A stretch of DNA of 49,118 nt from an uncultured Francisellaceae bacterium (GCA_945956915.1 CAMFJH010000017.1:1-49118), one strand, 5' to 3'. Shown: positions 19,479-33,100, counted from the first letter of the stretch. Program-made: numbers and translations. Notes: generated by a model from the sequence alone, not told the origin.

Positions 19479-20344
19479 AAAAATTGAAACAAAACTTGAA
19501 GATTGTAACAATATTGTTATGCTCTCTTTTTTATTTACAAAGTGCGTTTGCTCAAACAATGAGCATTCAAAATATAAAGGAGTTGGCTACTGTTTTAAAA
19601 AAAGCACCTGCGGATGCTTTGGTGATTTTTGATGTAGACGAAGTGCTGGTTTATCCAGAAAATATTGTTCAATTACAGGTTGCAGCACCTTTTTTTGAAA
19701 GCACTATGGATAATATAGAAAAGCGTCTGGGAAAACCTACTCGAGACTTACTGCACAGTATTTTGCTATTGCAATCAAAATGGCAATTAACTGATCCTGA
19801 GATCCCACAATTAATCCAGGACTTGCAATCACAAAAAATAAGAACAATTGCCTTAACTGCTTTTAGAAGTGGAGAAATGGGCAAGCTGCCATCGGTTGAA
19901 GATTGGAGAAGTGGGCATTTAAAAAAGCATAATATTGATCTCCGTATTACATCTGGGATATCTAAAAACTATTTTGAAATAACTCAGTTAGCCAAACAGA
20001 ATGGAAAAGATTTTCCTGTCTATAAGGATGGCATTATCTATACCAATCACTATCCGAAAGGAGAAGTGCTAGGTGCTTTTTTAGCTCAAATGAATATTCA
20101 AGCTAAGAGTATTATCTTTGTTGATGACAAGATCAGTAATATCAACAGTGTGGAAAATTTTTGCAAATCTGCTAACATAAAATATTTGGGTATTCATGAT
20201 AACAGGATTTTTAAAGCTCATAACGTTTTTGATAAAAACCTAGGTGAGTATCAATTTCAGTATTTAGAAAATAATAAAACTTGGTTATCCGACTTGGATG
20301 CTAAGAAAATTATTAGTACAGAAAAAACAAAGACAGTCAACTAA
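19475..20344 (+). CDS. exported DUF2608 (HAD-like) protein
   Basis: A 289-residue protein with a signal peptide (basic MKKLKQNLK, hydrophobic core, cleavage predicted after SAFA near residue 26), so probably periplasmic or secreted. The mature part matches DUF2608, a HAD-superfamily branch common in Legionella and Coxiella relatives. Motif I is IFDVDEVLVYP (Asp53, Asp55), motif II is a Thr/Ser in ALTAFRSG, a Lys occurs in YPKGEVLG, and motif IV is FVDDKISN near 215. These residues fit a phosphatase-type active site; the substrate is unknown. It overlaps the STAND gene by ATGA, so the two are translationally coupled. A strong terminator follows. Confidence 0.85.
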   Translation: MKKLKQNLKIVTILLCSLFYLQSAFAQTMSIQNIKELATVLKKAPADALVIFDVDEVLVYPENIVQLQVAAPFFESTMDNIEKRLGKPTRDLLHSILLLQSKWQLTDPEIPQLIQDLQSQKIRTIALTAFRSGEMGKLPSVEDWRSGHLKKHNIDLRITSGISKNYFEITQLAKQNGKDFPVYKDGIIYTNHYPKGEVLGAFLAQMNIQAKSIIFVDDKISNINSVENFCKSANIKYLGIHDNRIFKAHNVFDKNLGEYQFQYLENNKTWLSDLDAKKIISTEKTKTVN

Positions 20345-20369
20345 TTATAATTTAATTGATGCCGAACCT

Positions 20370-20398
20370 AAAGAGGGACTTAGATTGTCCCTCTTTTT
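20370..20398 (+). terminator. intrinsic terminator after the STAND/DUF2608 operon
   Basis: AAAGAGGGAC (20370-20379) and GTCCCTCTTT (20387-20396) form a perfect 10-bp stem with a 7-base loop, running into a T-rich tract. A second small hairpin, TAGGTG/CACCTA around five T (20420-20436), lies just after. The remaining intergenic bases to 20574 show no other clear signal. Confidence 0.9.
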
Positions 20399-20574
20399 CC
20401 AAAATGATTAAAGATTTAATAGGTGTTTTTCACCTAATCCACTCCCCTAGGTAATCTTGCCGGATTGTTAAAGCTAAATATTAAGAGCATGATACGCAGG
20501 TATTCGATATGGCGTCGGATAATTTTATACAGCATCAAAAATTTAAAGGTAGTAAATAATATTGGAGAATGATA

Positions 20575-20844
20575 ATGGAAAGAAATAAAGAAGAATATAT
20601 TAACTATCTTCAAAGCATAGGTACTCATACACCGGATCTAAAGTCGGTATTAGAAGCCTTGCATCAGATGGCAGCTAGACAACTTGTACTTGAGCGTCAA
20701 CTAACGATGGAAAAAGAAGTCAGTATGGCCGCACAACAGCAGGTAGCCGCATTAAAAGCAGAATTAGAAATAGCAGCAAATACTATGCAAAAATTTAGAC
20801 TACTTCCACTTGAGCGCTGGGCTGACACTAGCATGATTGCATAG
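20575..20844 (+). CDS. small coiled-coil hypothetical protein
   Basis: A short protein of 89 residues, starting MERNKEEYINYLQSIG. Residues about 22-70 form one long helix rich in Ala, Glu, Gln and Met (QMAARQLVLERQLTMEKEVS, then AAQQQVAALKAELEIAAN), so a coiled coil is predicted. No signal peptide, membrane segment or known motif is seen. The ATG at 20575 is preferred over the in-frame ATG at 20569, because GGAG (20564-20567) is 7 bases from the first and only 1 from the second. Function unknown. Confidence 0.6.
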   Translation: MERNKEEYINYLQSIGTHTPDLKSVLEALHQMAARQLVLERQLTMEKEVSMAAQQQVAALKAELEIAANTMQKFRLLPLERWADTSMIA

Positions 20845-21090
20845 CGATTGCATCTTGCACGATAAAATACTACAGCTGTTATAATTGCAAAAGTTTTCCG
20901 GTACAATAGTATTGAAGCGTACTTTTGCTCATGGTCAAGGAAGACAGATTACTTAAATTAATTAGTTAATGCAAGTAGAGTTTAAAAAGTTTTATGAGAT
21001 CAGCATATCAGTCTATTGATATAAGTTTTAAAAAAATTGATCCAAAATCTAAGATTAATTGCATATACATGCTTTAAAAAAATACACTAT

Positions 21091-21120
21091 TTGTCTAAAT
21101 AGTCCATACTTAAATAAAAT
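21091..21120 (+). promoter_or_regulatory. probable promoter of giant gene 1
   Basis: TTGTCT (21091-21096) and TAAAAT (21115-21120) are spaced by 18 bases. Transcription would begin near 21127, just before the 25-bp tandem repeat. The rest of the stretch from 20845 to 21090 holds no gene or strong signal that I can see. Confidence 0.45.
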
Positions 21121-21128
21121 AAGACAAT

Positions 21129-21178
21129 ATTATATATAATAGTAGTGAGAGGGATTATATATAATAGTAGTGAGAGGG
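21129..21178 (+). repeat. two perfect 25-bp tandem repeats forming the leader of giant gene 1
   Basis: Copies at 21129-21153 and 21154-21178 are identical. Each begins ATTATATATAATAGTAG and ends TGAGAGGG. Each therefore holds a TATAAT and a Shine-Dalgarno-like GAGAGGG. Only the second GAGAGGG is correctly placed, 4 bases before the ATG at 21183. Confidence 0.97.
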
Positions 21179-21182
21179 TTTT

Positions 21183-24100
21183 ATGTCTGAAATTGATGTA
21201 AAAGAGCTGATTTGGCGTGCGTATACAGCAAATCCAGTTGATTTTATAGACAAAGCAAAAAAAATAATTTTCTATGCAGAAAACCAAGAAATTGGCAGAC
21301 AACTTTTTGTAAAAAATGGGCTATGGAAAGATTTTCAATTCAACAAACAAAAAAAACAATGGGAAACTCAATTTGTTCAAGAGGGCATAAAAAAGTGGAT
21401 TAAATTTAAAACACCTGCCATGGTTTCTCAATATGAGCAAGATGCTGAACGAGTAGTCGAAAAAGAAATACGAGATAAATTTTTTAGTGAAATAAAACAA
21501 GCTCAAGAGCTGAGCCAAAAAGAAGAATCCATAATTCATGAGTATTTGCAAAATACCACTAAAGAAAAATTGCTAAAATTGTTATATAAAATTCAAGACA
21601 AAGAAATTTTATCTTATTATGAACATAGCTATAAAAAACAAGAATTAAAATTGCTAGAAGATAATAAAGAAGCACTCCATGAAAAGGCTAAGTATTCGAT
21701 GCTTTTAAATTTTCTTAAAAAATGGGATAAAAAAATAGTTGACGAACAAGAGTTTTCAGTAAAAATGCATCTTAGGTCAGAAGAAACAAAGTCGAAAAAT
21801 GAAGTGGATGAAGAATTTGTCAAATCTAGGGAGCAAGTGAAAGAATTACAAGAAATTCCACTTGACAAGCAACTGGCTGAGCCAGAAAAAATAAAATTAC
21901 AAATTAAATGGCTAGAACAAAAGATTAAAGATATGGATTTAGTATTAGCTAGGGTTAAGGAGCAACAAGAAACATTAGTTGGTGAACAGCTGGAAATATA
22001 TTTTAATTTTGAAAATTCAGAATATTTTGGGGTTGAGATACCTATTGAAAGACTGCAAAATTTTTTAAGACTAGAACAAAAAAAACTGGCGACATTTCGC
22101 CAAGAAAGCAGCCGCCTAAGAGCAGAGGTTGAAGTGCTAAAAGAAAAAAAACCAGATCAACTAGTTTCGAAAATAAAGTTGGCGCAAGATGGCGCTTCCG
22201 AAAAGGAAAAAGAAATAAAAAAAATTATTGAAAATATAGGAAAAATAAGTGAACAAATAACAGCAATGAAAGGCGATATGTTTACGCCTTTATTGCAAAA
22301 AAGCAGTGAAGAGCCGACAACATTTGGTGATAGAATTTTAGAGCCGAAACTGTTCTCTATGGTTAATAATGATGCATGGTTAGAAAATTCTAATTTTCAA
22401 GGTGGAAATCCTGGCGAAATAGCAAGCATATTTTTAGAATTTATTCATGGTGGTCTTGGAGAAAATGTAGAAGCTAATGTTGTTGAACTTGAAAAAGTGA
22501 TTGAAAAAATAGAAGAGAATAGCAAAAAAATATCTGAATGTATACGGGCTGGTCAATTATTTGAAAGTAAAAAAGATATACCTTATGAAGAGAAGTATAA
22601 AAAGTATGAATTGATAGAAGATAATAAATGGGTAGACCTAAAAGAAAAATTGGAAGATATTATATACGTAGAGAAAAAACGTCGATTCACCTATGTTGCA
22701 CATTATTATGATGGTATGCAATGGTGTGCATCAGCAGAAAACAAATCGTGGACAGAACCAGGAGAAAAAAAAATAAAAAAAAGAGATAAAAGAAGATATA
22801 TGGTAGATATAGATTTAGATAGTGATGAGGATTTAAACTTAGATCTAGAACAAAAGCCAATAGAAACAATAGTTAAAGAACTTATGTCATCATTTGGAAT
22901 TTTTGAAGATTTAAACAAAAAAAATGAAATCATTAAAACAGAAAGTGAACGTAAAAAAGAAACTGAAAGGCTGGATTTGATAAAGGCATTAGCTTTTGAC
23001 TTTCAACAGCAAATCAAAAATCTACATGATGGACAAAGCTTTTTTTTCGCAGGTGGATTTTATAAACATGCTATCTTGTATGAATTTAGAAAAGAAACAA
23101 ATGGAATAATGAGCATTATTGTTTATAATACGGGTGCAGGAGCTGAGTATCATGAACATCAAACAACATTCTATCAAGGCATTTTTAAACAAAAACATTT
23201 TCCTGCTTACGTGTATCAATTTCCAGATAAAAAGATAGAAGAACCTGAATTTCAAGGGTATCTGGAGGAGCTTCTAAAAGCCGATATTGCCTCTAATTGG
23301 AAAAAAGCTTCTTCTAATCCGGATGTTAAAAGTGTAGCTAAAATAAGTGATCAAAAAGATTTGTATGAACATGTTTTACCTTTAGCAGCGCATTTGGATG
23401 GAAAAAGAGTGGATCCCAAAGTGGTTGTAACCAAGAATTCTTTTATAACAGGTCAGCGTTCTGGAAAATGTTCAGAAGCTCTTTTCCATCCTGTTGTAAG
23501 AGCAAAATTAGGTGCCAGATCCTATCAGCGTTTTATGTGTGCTTATAGAAAAGAAATGATTGCGCACTTTGCAAACACACAGGCCGAAAAAAACCAATTA
23601 AGTAATCCTGTTATTCAACGTCAACTGAGAAACGCTGTTTCAAATTTGTCAAAAAGGGTTTATAAAAATCACAGTGCTTTTACACGGTATGAGATAGCAT
23701 CTATTGTCAAATTTGTAGCTCAAATAAATCAAAAATTAGACTTGGCTGTACAAGGTCTTGTTGTGGGTGGTTTAAGTGAATCGTCGATATCATTTCAGCA
23801 GCATACTTTTGAAGTTGAGAAGTTCCCTGCTATTTCAGAAAATCTTTCTAGTATAAATACCGAAACCACACAGAATCTCAATAGAGAACAAAAAAATGAT
23901 GATAAAGATGTAATGCCATTGCTAGAATGCAGCACAGAAGATACTCTGCAAATTTTAATGGAAAAAATGGAAAACATTTTGTTTTGGTCTGAAAAAGCAG
24001 TGTTAGGGAAATCAGTTAATCATAGAGAAATTGTGTTTCGTATTGAAAAAATATTAATGACCTGGCCCTTACATAAAGAGTTTTTAGATATAAGTGTCGA

Positions 24101-27100
24101 ACAGAAAAGTAAAATACTGAGTATTATTAAAAATATAATAAATATCTATTCTCAGCAAAGCATGCTTCAATTCGGTGCAAATTTAAACGAAGAACTCTCT
24201 CAGCTGATGCCTCAACAGGTCATGACTTTATTGTCTGGATTGGCTATTCTTGCACAGACCAGAAGTGGGAAAGAAGGCATTTCCGTTAAAGAATTAATGA
24301 ATGAATTTGGTGCTAGCACAGTATTGCAAAAAAATAAATTTAATCCATATTTATCCAGTGCAGAATTTTCATGTGATACAAGAATGCAGCAATTGTTGGA
24401 GTTTTTTAATCAATTTCCCAAAGATAAGTTATCTGTTAAAGATATTTATATAAAACTTATTGAAGAAGATCCCGAAGAAAAAAAATGTTTGTTGAGCTAT
24501 TATGACAATTTAATTTCTAGTAGACCTAAAGCATATAATATAGATCCTGAAGCTTTGCAACGTTTGAGTAACTCAGAAAAATGTATCCTGGTTTTATGTC
24601 ATTGTAAAACGCAGATAGCATCGGATCAGAGGGTGAAAGAAGTAATAAGAAAATTTGATGATCTTGCAAATGTTGACAATATACAAGCAGTTATAGGGAA
24701 AATGTTAAGTAATAGACTTCGAAATGATTCACAAAATTTATTAAAGACATTAACAGCAGCAGATTTAAATTTTTTCGCAAAAAAAAATAGAGAACTATAT
24801 CAGTGGGAATTCCAAACACCATCTTCCCTTGAAAAATTCGGTATAAAAAGCAAGATAGAAATTAACGCTAATGCTGTTAGTAAATCAAAGCGAACGATAC
24901 AAGATAAAGACATAGAAAATTTTTTGAGACATGATGTTAATAGAGAGGTTGATGAAAGGCATATTGACGATAAAGAATTTCAATCAAGTACGATACAAGT
25001 TGGACAATCAGAATATCAACATATAAAAAATGTTATTACACAAGAAGAGTTTTATTTCAAGCAATTTTGCCATGTGCGCTCTTCAGCCGACTGCCAAGTA
25101 CTTTCAACTGTTAATTTTTTTCAAGAGAATATGACATTGTTGGCACAAGATAAGTGGCAAACGGTATGCGAATCCAATGTGTTCCAACCTAATCTTCTGC
25201 TGCAAGCATTAAGAGAAACACCCAATGCCTATGATACGCTTTATGTTTTTTTGAGAAAAGGATTACTTGATAATATAAAAGAAGGCGTGCCCAATGCGGT
25301 TGCTTTATTTTTCATAAAAATGCAAATATTATTGAATAATTATTTAATTGAAACGCAATCTGAATATACAAAAAGTGCTATTGATAATTTAGAACAATTA
25401 AATGCTTCTCTTGTAGATATTATTAAGAAAACAAAAGATAAAGCATTTGAAAGTCAACTTTATTATTACCAAGTATTTTTACTCGGTCGCTTAATACCAC
25501 ATATTGCCTTTGAAAAAACAGCAAAGTTTGTTGAAAATTATCTAAGAGCTAAATTGTCAGGTACTGTGGATGGTTTGAGTGAGAATTTACAAAATCCGTT
25601 TGATTTTATAACACAAGAGAAAATTCGCTTTAGTATGGAGTCCTATTTAATACAGAATCCAGAGCAAGTGAATATTGCTTGCGCAGAAAAATTAAAAGAA
25701 ATCGGGATACCGGGGGATATAAAATCATTTTTTGAATATCCAAACGTATTTTATTCTTATAATAACGAATCAGGGGAGCATTTAGTAGACATTAATCTTG
25801 AAAGTGGACAAATTTTAAACGATGGGAAACAGTTTTTGCCACTTCCCAGCACAATTTTTAACAATCAGCAGTTTGTTGATTTGTTTGGCAATAGCGTTAC
25901 TCATGCATTTCATTGTATTGTGCAATATGCTTATGATAGAGAACCCTCAATATATGAAATCGAAAAAGATGGCAGCGATTATTGGATTAAAAAAACTTTC
26001 AATGGTTATATATTTCAAAAAAATATTAGCTCTAAAGAGCAAGGCCCGCAACGTTACGAGTTAATAACCTATCAAACACTTCGCAAGTTAGAAAGCTTTA
26101 TTCCTAAAACTTTGGCGGACAATAACCATCATTTTTGGTTAAGTATACATGATCCCAAGGAGTTGCGGATTGAAGAAAAAGGAAGCAATCGGGAGGTTTG
26201 TAGAATAACAGGTTTTGACACTGAAGTAGGGCGTATTGAATTATCCCCTTTTAAAATATGGACTCAAGCACAAACAGCCGCTTCTTTATTTGGGAAAAAA
26301 TTTTCTTGTTTTGAAAATACGAAATTTATTGAGGTGCGTGAATTAGAATCAGCGATAGTTCACGACGATGCTGTGCTTAATCAACCTTTATATATTATTA
26401 CATTGCCAAGATACCAATTGACTTTTCATGTGATCAAGACAGATCCTTTGGTAATCAATTGTGTAAATCCAGAAGGAACTTTATTGTTATCCGAAACATT
26501 TAATGATTTATCTCATATTAAAAATGCTCTATTTTTAGAAAAAAAATCAGGAGAGCGCATAGCTTTATTGCCTAGACAATATTTTATTGTAGATGAAACA
26601 CTTCTAAGTAATGAAGATGCTTTAAATTTTGAATATACACCTGTATGTTTAGACACCGAAAACGCACATCAAAAATTTGTTATCAAACAAAACGAATTTG
26701 ATCAGAAGTATTGCAAACAAAGTGAATTTTTAACATTCACCTTGGACTTACATGGAAAAGCAACTGCGAAAAATGGTGCAGACGCGTTATATTTAGCATA
26801 TGTGCATCTTGCTAATTTTGATCCGGAGAGTGCTTTAAGCGTTTTACAAGCTTGTGAAAAATCAGGTGGCATTAAAGGTACTCAAAAGGAAATAGAAAAT
26901 TTAATGCTGATATTTAGCAGCTTGCCAGCCAGTACTAAAGAGCTAACGGAGACTAGTGAAAAAGCAATTAATACACCTGAATTTATAGCCGTAAAAGCTT
27001 ATGCATTGTACCTATATGCAAGTTCTAAATATAAAGACACTAATATTGGGTTTATAGAGCCTTTAAATACGGATGGTAAATGTTTTTATATAGAAGCTAA

Positions 27101-30100
27101 AAACTTTCAAGCTAAGCTACCACAATACATAGATACCGCTTTAAAAAAATACCAAAGTGTTAAAAATAAAATTCCAGTTAACATGCAGTTAACAGCTCAA
27201 CAAGAGCTTGAATGCTTAAATTTATCTGATGCACCATTGTTAGTTTTACAAAGGAATAGATTGTTAGCAGAAAATTTTCAAAGAGAGCATGTTAGAGATT
27301 TTGATTCTAGTCAACAAAAATCAGCTAAAAAGGCACAAGATCATCTTTTAGAACATAAATTATTTGATGAAAGTAGTGAATATCTCACTCAGACATATAC
27401 TTGTACTGTCATAAAAGATAGTGAGAATGAGACAGAGATTTTGAATTTGATGGATTTGCCACGCACGCCAGATGATTCCAATATCTCAGGTAAAGATAGA
27501 GAAACATGTATAAATCAGTATGGTTCAAATAAAAAAATAGCAGTGGCAACAGAAAAATTGGCTTTAAATTTAGATCTAAAAGATTTTTTTGAAAATTTTT
27601 TAACGTATTATCATATTGCCACTTCAAAAGATTTAGGGTTAATGGAAGAAAGAAAGAAACTCAAAAATTTTCTAAGCTATAAGCTAAAGATTATAGGTAA
27701 TGGACATCGATTGTACGGGCAAAATTTAATCATTATCTTATATAAGATATTGGAAGATGAGCAGTTTAGCTTAAAGTCTGTTCAAGAATTTTTGAAGCCT
27801 ATAAGTACGGGAAGTTATTATTCATATAGTAATAAAGTTGATGGTTATATATTCGATAAGTCTACTTTTTACAACGAATTGAAAAGTAGGTATGAAAATT
27901 TAAGTGTAACTACAGAAGTTGAAGGTGTCCGTAAAGAAGTGTTTTCAAATACACCTAAGCAATTGGCATCCTTGCTTGCTGAAAGCAACGAGCCTCTGGC
28001 AAAAGCTAGAAGTTATATATTACCTAAGCCATTATCTTATCCGTCAGCAATTGACATTTTGGAAAAATATCAATTGCAATCGATAAAAGATATTGCAAAG
28101 TCAGCAAATTCCGCAATATTTTTGGCAGAGTATAAACAACTGGCATTCAGTGGGGAAGAAAAAGTTTTCAGTTTAAAGGAAGCGTTTAAAAAAGAAAAAG
28201 AAGAATTAAAGAAAATCAGTTTTGAAAATTTTTCAGCCAAAGAGCTTGCGTATGAGAAAGCAATAGGAGAGATTAGAAACAAAATCGCACAGAAACAAAG
28301 CGGGTTAGCTACACAACATTTTTCGGTTAAAGCACAGAAAGAAGCTCTAAGCAAAACACTAAAGAATTCCTTAAATGCAAGTAAACAATGTAAGGAAATA
28401 TTACTTGGCTTAATTAAAGATATGATAAATCAAGGTCCTGCATCACAAGAGTCTAATCGATTGCATCAATTAGCCTTGCAGGGAAAAATTACTCAAGAAA
28501 TAAATGAGCAAATGATTTTAAATTTATATTTGTTGGGTGATGAAAAAAGTTTTGTCGATTCCACAGGTCTGGCACCAGCACAAGTCGTGAAAGTTTATTC
28601 ATTAATTACAGAATATTTGTATGTTGCAACACATTGTCAACAGCTTGAAACTATTGATAAAAAATTAACAGAAATCAATGATAAAGATGATAAAGATATA
28701 TCAGTTGCTTTTGCAAATATTGCCAATCTACTTGCTGCTCAAAATAATATAGATCCATCTAAAGATTCACCTGCTTTAAGTGTCTTTCAATTTTGTGGTG
28801 AAGTTTTGTTAAGACCAGAGCAAGTGGCGTATTTGCGATCGCATGTAGAAAGAACAGATCATCAGTTTAAAGATTTAATGAGTCAGCTAATTATGGGGTT
28901 TGGTAAAACTTTTTTATTACCCATTATCGCCAAAGCAAAAGCCACGGGTAATAATTTATCGGTCATAGAAGTACCTGATCCACTATTTAATACCAATGTA
29001 AGAGATTTAAATAATGCTTCTATGCGTTTTCTAAATCAAAAAACAAAGTCATTACGTTTTAATCGCCAGACCCCTTGTAGTGCAGTGGATCTTAAAGCAT
29101 TATATGAATGGCTAGTGAATATTAAACATAATCGCGATTATTTAGTCACAACGGGTGAAAGCATCGCTTCTATTAATTTACGTTATGTCGAAATCCTAAA
29201 ATCTATTTCGCAACAACAAGCGTTGATAGCAGCCATGGGAAATGAAAAAGTTTCAGCAGAATTAGAAGAAGTAAAGGTTTTAACAGAACTAATAAATCAA
29301 GCACATTGGCTAGAAAAAACGGTTAAATTATTCAAATTTGAAGCAGATGCTATTATTGATGAGGTTCATACAGGTTTGAATGTTAGAAAAAAACTAATTT
29401 ATTCCTTAGGGCTATCGGGTGTTGATCAAAAAGAAATTAACATAGCCATAAAATTATATGAATTCTTATTGCCTTTACAAGTATATCATGGTCATACAGT
29501 CGAAGATATTATAAAAAATCCAGGTATTGTACCACCTGGCAAAGAAGAGTTGTGGAAAACCATGATGTCAAACATTGCTGAACAGCTGACGCATGATAGA
29601 AACAGCCCCATTTTAGATGCCTTAAATGAAGTGGGAAACACCAAACTTGTTAAAAAATATTTGCTAAATGACTTAGAAATGTCAGAAGTAAAAACAATAG
29701 AAAGCGATCTTTTCTCGAAACTGAGCTCTGCTAACAAACATATCCTTTCTTTGTATAAAGCCGAACTGACACGGTTACTGCCCTCTGCACTAAAAAAAGA
29801 GAATGGCAAGCATTATGGACTGTTATTAGATAAAGAGCAATTACAAAAACAGCCGTGTGCAGTACCTTTTATCGCAAGCGACACACCTCATATTGTTAGT
29901 CATAAAAAAGAAGATTTTAGAACAACTCATTTTGCAAACCCAGATGAAACTATTAATTATACGATTCAAGCTTATATATCAAAGGGCATGCCTGATTTTA
30001 TGGTATATGTTATTTTAGAAAGATTTAAAGAGCAAGCAAAACTCGAATTAATTAGAGACAATAAAGCGAGCTATGATCTAACCGAAACAGGCAATTTATT

Positions 30101-33100
30101 TCGTGAGTTAATGAATTCTATTGCAGGAGATTTAAAAGCAGAAAAAGAAACCTTTGCATTGCTGAGTGAGTTAACCTTAGATAATTTTGATAAAAACACA
30201 GAGCATTTAAAGAAGATTGTTGAAAAGTTACAGCAAAGTAAGCCATTTATTTTTTATGCTTTAGAAAATCACATTTTATCAACTATTAAAGTAGAGCAAT
30301 CTACTTTGGAGTATAATTCTAATCAACGCGCTTATTTATATAAAACCGTGCAAGGCATTGGCGGAACAACCAACAACTATAGAAGCATTGCACGCATGGT
30401 TTTTGATCAACAAAAATATATGGGAACCAATGGCGTTACAGTTGATCATATTGTTAAAAAAGTTGAAAAAACAGATATTAATATTATTGATAATTCAAAA
30501 GAAGATTTGGTGTTTAAATTATTAAAAAAGAACACTTCTAAAGAAAATCTAACACATGCGATTATTGACGCTGGTGGTTTGTTTACTGGAGCGACCAATT
30601 TTATGGTTGCTGAAAAAATCGCAAATTATTTTCAAAGCACCAAAGAAGGAAAAAGAAAATATGTATTATTTTTTAATGAAAAAAACGAATTTTGTGCAAT
30701 AAATGTACATGATTATCATGTCCCCAGAGATATTATCCTGATTGGTTCTACCGAGCAATCAGCCATCAAAAAAGCATTAAATAATTGTAAAGAAAATGAG
30801 TGGCTTACCTATTATGATCAATTACATATCGAAGGTACAGACGTTTTACAAAGTAGTACAGCAAAAGCCTCTATTACATTTTCTTACGATACAACTTTAA
30901 GTAAATTTTTACAAGCTGCTATGCGTATGAGAGGATTGGCTAAAGATCAAAAACTAGAAGTTTTCATGGATCCTCATATCTTAGAATCCTGTTTTAATCG
31001 CCATGATCCTAATGATCCACCTTCGATAGAAGAGATAATAGATTTTCTTTATAAAAATGAAGTGGCAGAATTAAGTGAGGAACATTTAAGGTTTGTGTTG
31101 CAAGAAATGGATAACACATTGTATCAAGAAATATTACTGTTATTATTAAAAAATGAAAGCGAATCTGATGTTCCTAATCAACAACTTAGAAAAGCAGAAA
31201 TATTAAATACAATTAACACAGATTCATCTTTGTTTTTAAAAACAAGAGTCGAGAGTTTGTTTGAGCGGTATGGTGCAGTTGAGAATCAAGATGCTGCTTT
31301 AAAAAGCGTTTTAGAAGAGAAACAAAAAAAATTGATTGCTTTAAGAACAAAACTATTGTCGAAAATATCTTTTATGGATTCGCTTGACGAAGAAAAAAGT
31401 CAAAAATTTAAAACGAGTATAGAAATGCTTGTTGAAATGGGCATCGAAAATTGCAAGCCTACAGTTTTGTTTAGAGAAAACTTTGATCAAGATACAGAAG
31501 CGGAAGCAGAAACTGAAACGGAAGCAGAAACAGAAGCGGAATTAGAAGCTGACTTTGAAGTTTCCAAATTGGGACAAGATGCTTTCGGTGTTGCTTTAAA
31601 ACATCGTGTTTGGATTTGTAAGGCCATTGATAACTTAAGAAAAAATTCAGATCAATTTGAACAGACATTGGAAAACATAGTTCCGCTATCTTCTATGTTA
31701 CAATCAATAGATACAGTCAATACGGCTTATCTTGAAGTAGACCCTAAATTGTATATTTCAAAAAATCACATCAGCATGTATGCAGAACAACATGATTTGT
31801 TTGACAGTGTTCGTATGTCTATACAGGATATTTTAATGTTTAGAGATAAGCAGGGCATATTACGGGCAATGATTATTACACCAAATGAAGCACAAGAACT
31901 AAAAAAAGATAAAAAAGAAATTTTTGAGAATCAACATCCTCAAATGTGGATAGAGTCATCTACAGGCATTATTTATGCAGGTGCTCGTCCGTTAGAAGTA
32001 AAAAAAGATCTTCAGTATCTTAAAATAAAAGAACAAATTAATTTTATAAATGGCGATATAAAAAGTTTATTAATGCAAGATAAATACGTGTGGTTACCAA
32101 GACATCTAGAGGTTAAAAAAACGCTTTTAAGCACTAAAATTTTAACAAATCGCCCCGATCAAGTTGAATACACAACTAAACTACTCACACGTGCAAAAGC
32201 ATTAAGAGTCAAATATGAACAAGTCGCGGTGCAGTTGTTGCGAGGTGTTTCTGAACGTGCCGCAGTTGAACACTATTTTACAGTGCGCACAGATGAAGAT
32301 ATTAACAAGGTTGCAAGAATTGCAAGAGATTTATTAAGTATAGAGGAAATTTTAAAATTACGATCAGAAAGCAAAGATGAGGAGAATATTCTTTTATCAG
32401 CTTGCAAGCTGATTGCTACTTTTCAAGATTTTACTATAGATACTAAGCTGCTTAATGAATTATATATGGGTATGCCGGAAGATACTCTGGCTTGCTTATC
32501 GAATTTTTATGCAGCTAAAAAAATATTGTTACAATTGCATGTAATAAAGGCATCTACTTCTGGTACTGGAAAAACAGATAAAAAGGCTGTTCTACAAAAT
32601 CAGTTTGCTGAAATATTACAAAAAATAAAATCTCTTTGGTTAACTAACCAAGGTGTTATAAAGAAATTATTAACAGAAGCTGTTGTTTGTAATGATCCAG
32701 AATTAATAGCGGTTACATTTAAGGTATTCCCTAATGTTTTAAACGAGATAACGGATCCTCTACATCCAGTTGCTTTTGCAATGAAGAATCGTGATTATTT
32801 ACGATTAACAGATTTGTTAGAACAGCATTTTTCAGTTGAAAAACGAGAACCAGAAAATGCAGCATGGATTCGAACAGCTTTTGATGAGGCTGCTCGGCAA
32901 AATGACCTTAAATTTTTAAGAATATTAATTGAAAAAAGTGATGAGCTTAATTTGCCAGTTGATTTGATGGAAAAAGTTATTATTGTATTATCTGAAAATG
33001 AACAAGATGAGTTATTAAAAACTTTTTATGAAAAATCTGTGCTGAGTGAATCATTGGCATTTGAGGGGAAAGACTTAAAACAGAAATATGAAAATTTGTT

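Noticed and set aside
20833..20860. Direct repeat GATTGCAT at the end of the small coiled-coil gene
   Set aside because: Only 8 bases, two copies, expected by chance in AT-rich DNA.
21129..21178. Two identical 25-bp units as a mini CRISPR array
   Set aside because: The units are directly adjacent with no spacers and no cas gene is present; they form a gene leader.
31471..31668. Minus-strand open frame over the acidic repeat of giant gene 1
   Set aside because: It is produced by the alternating GAA/GCA codons of the real gene on the plus strand and has no start context.
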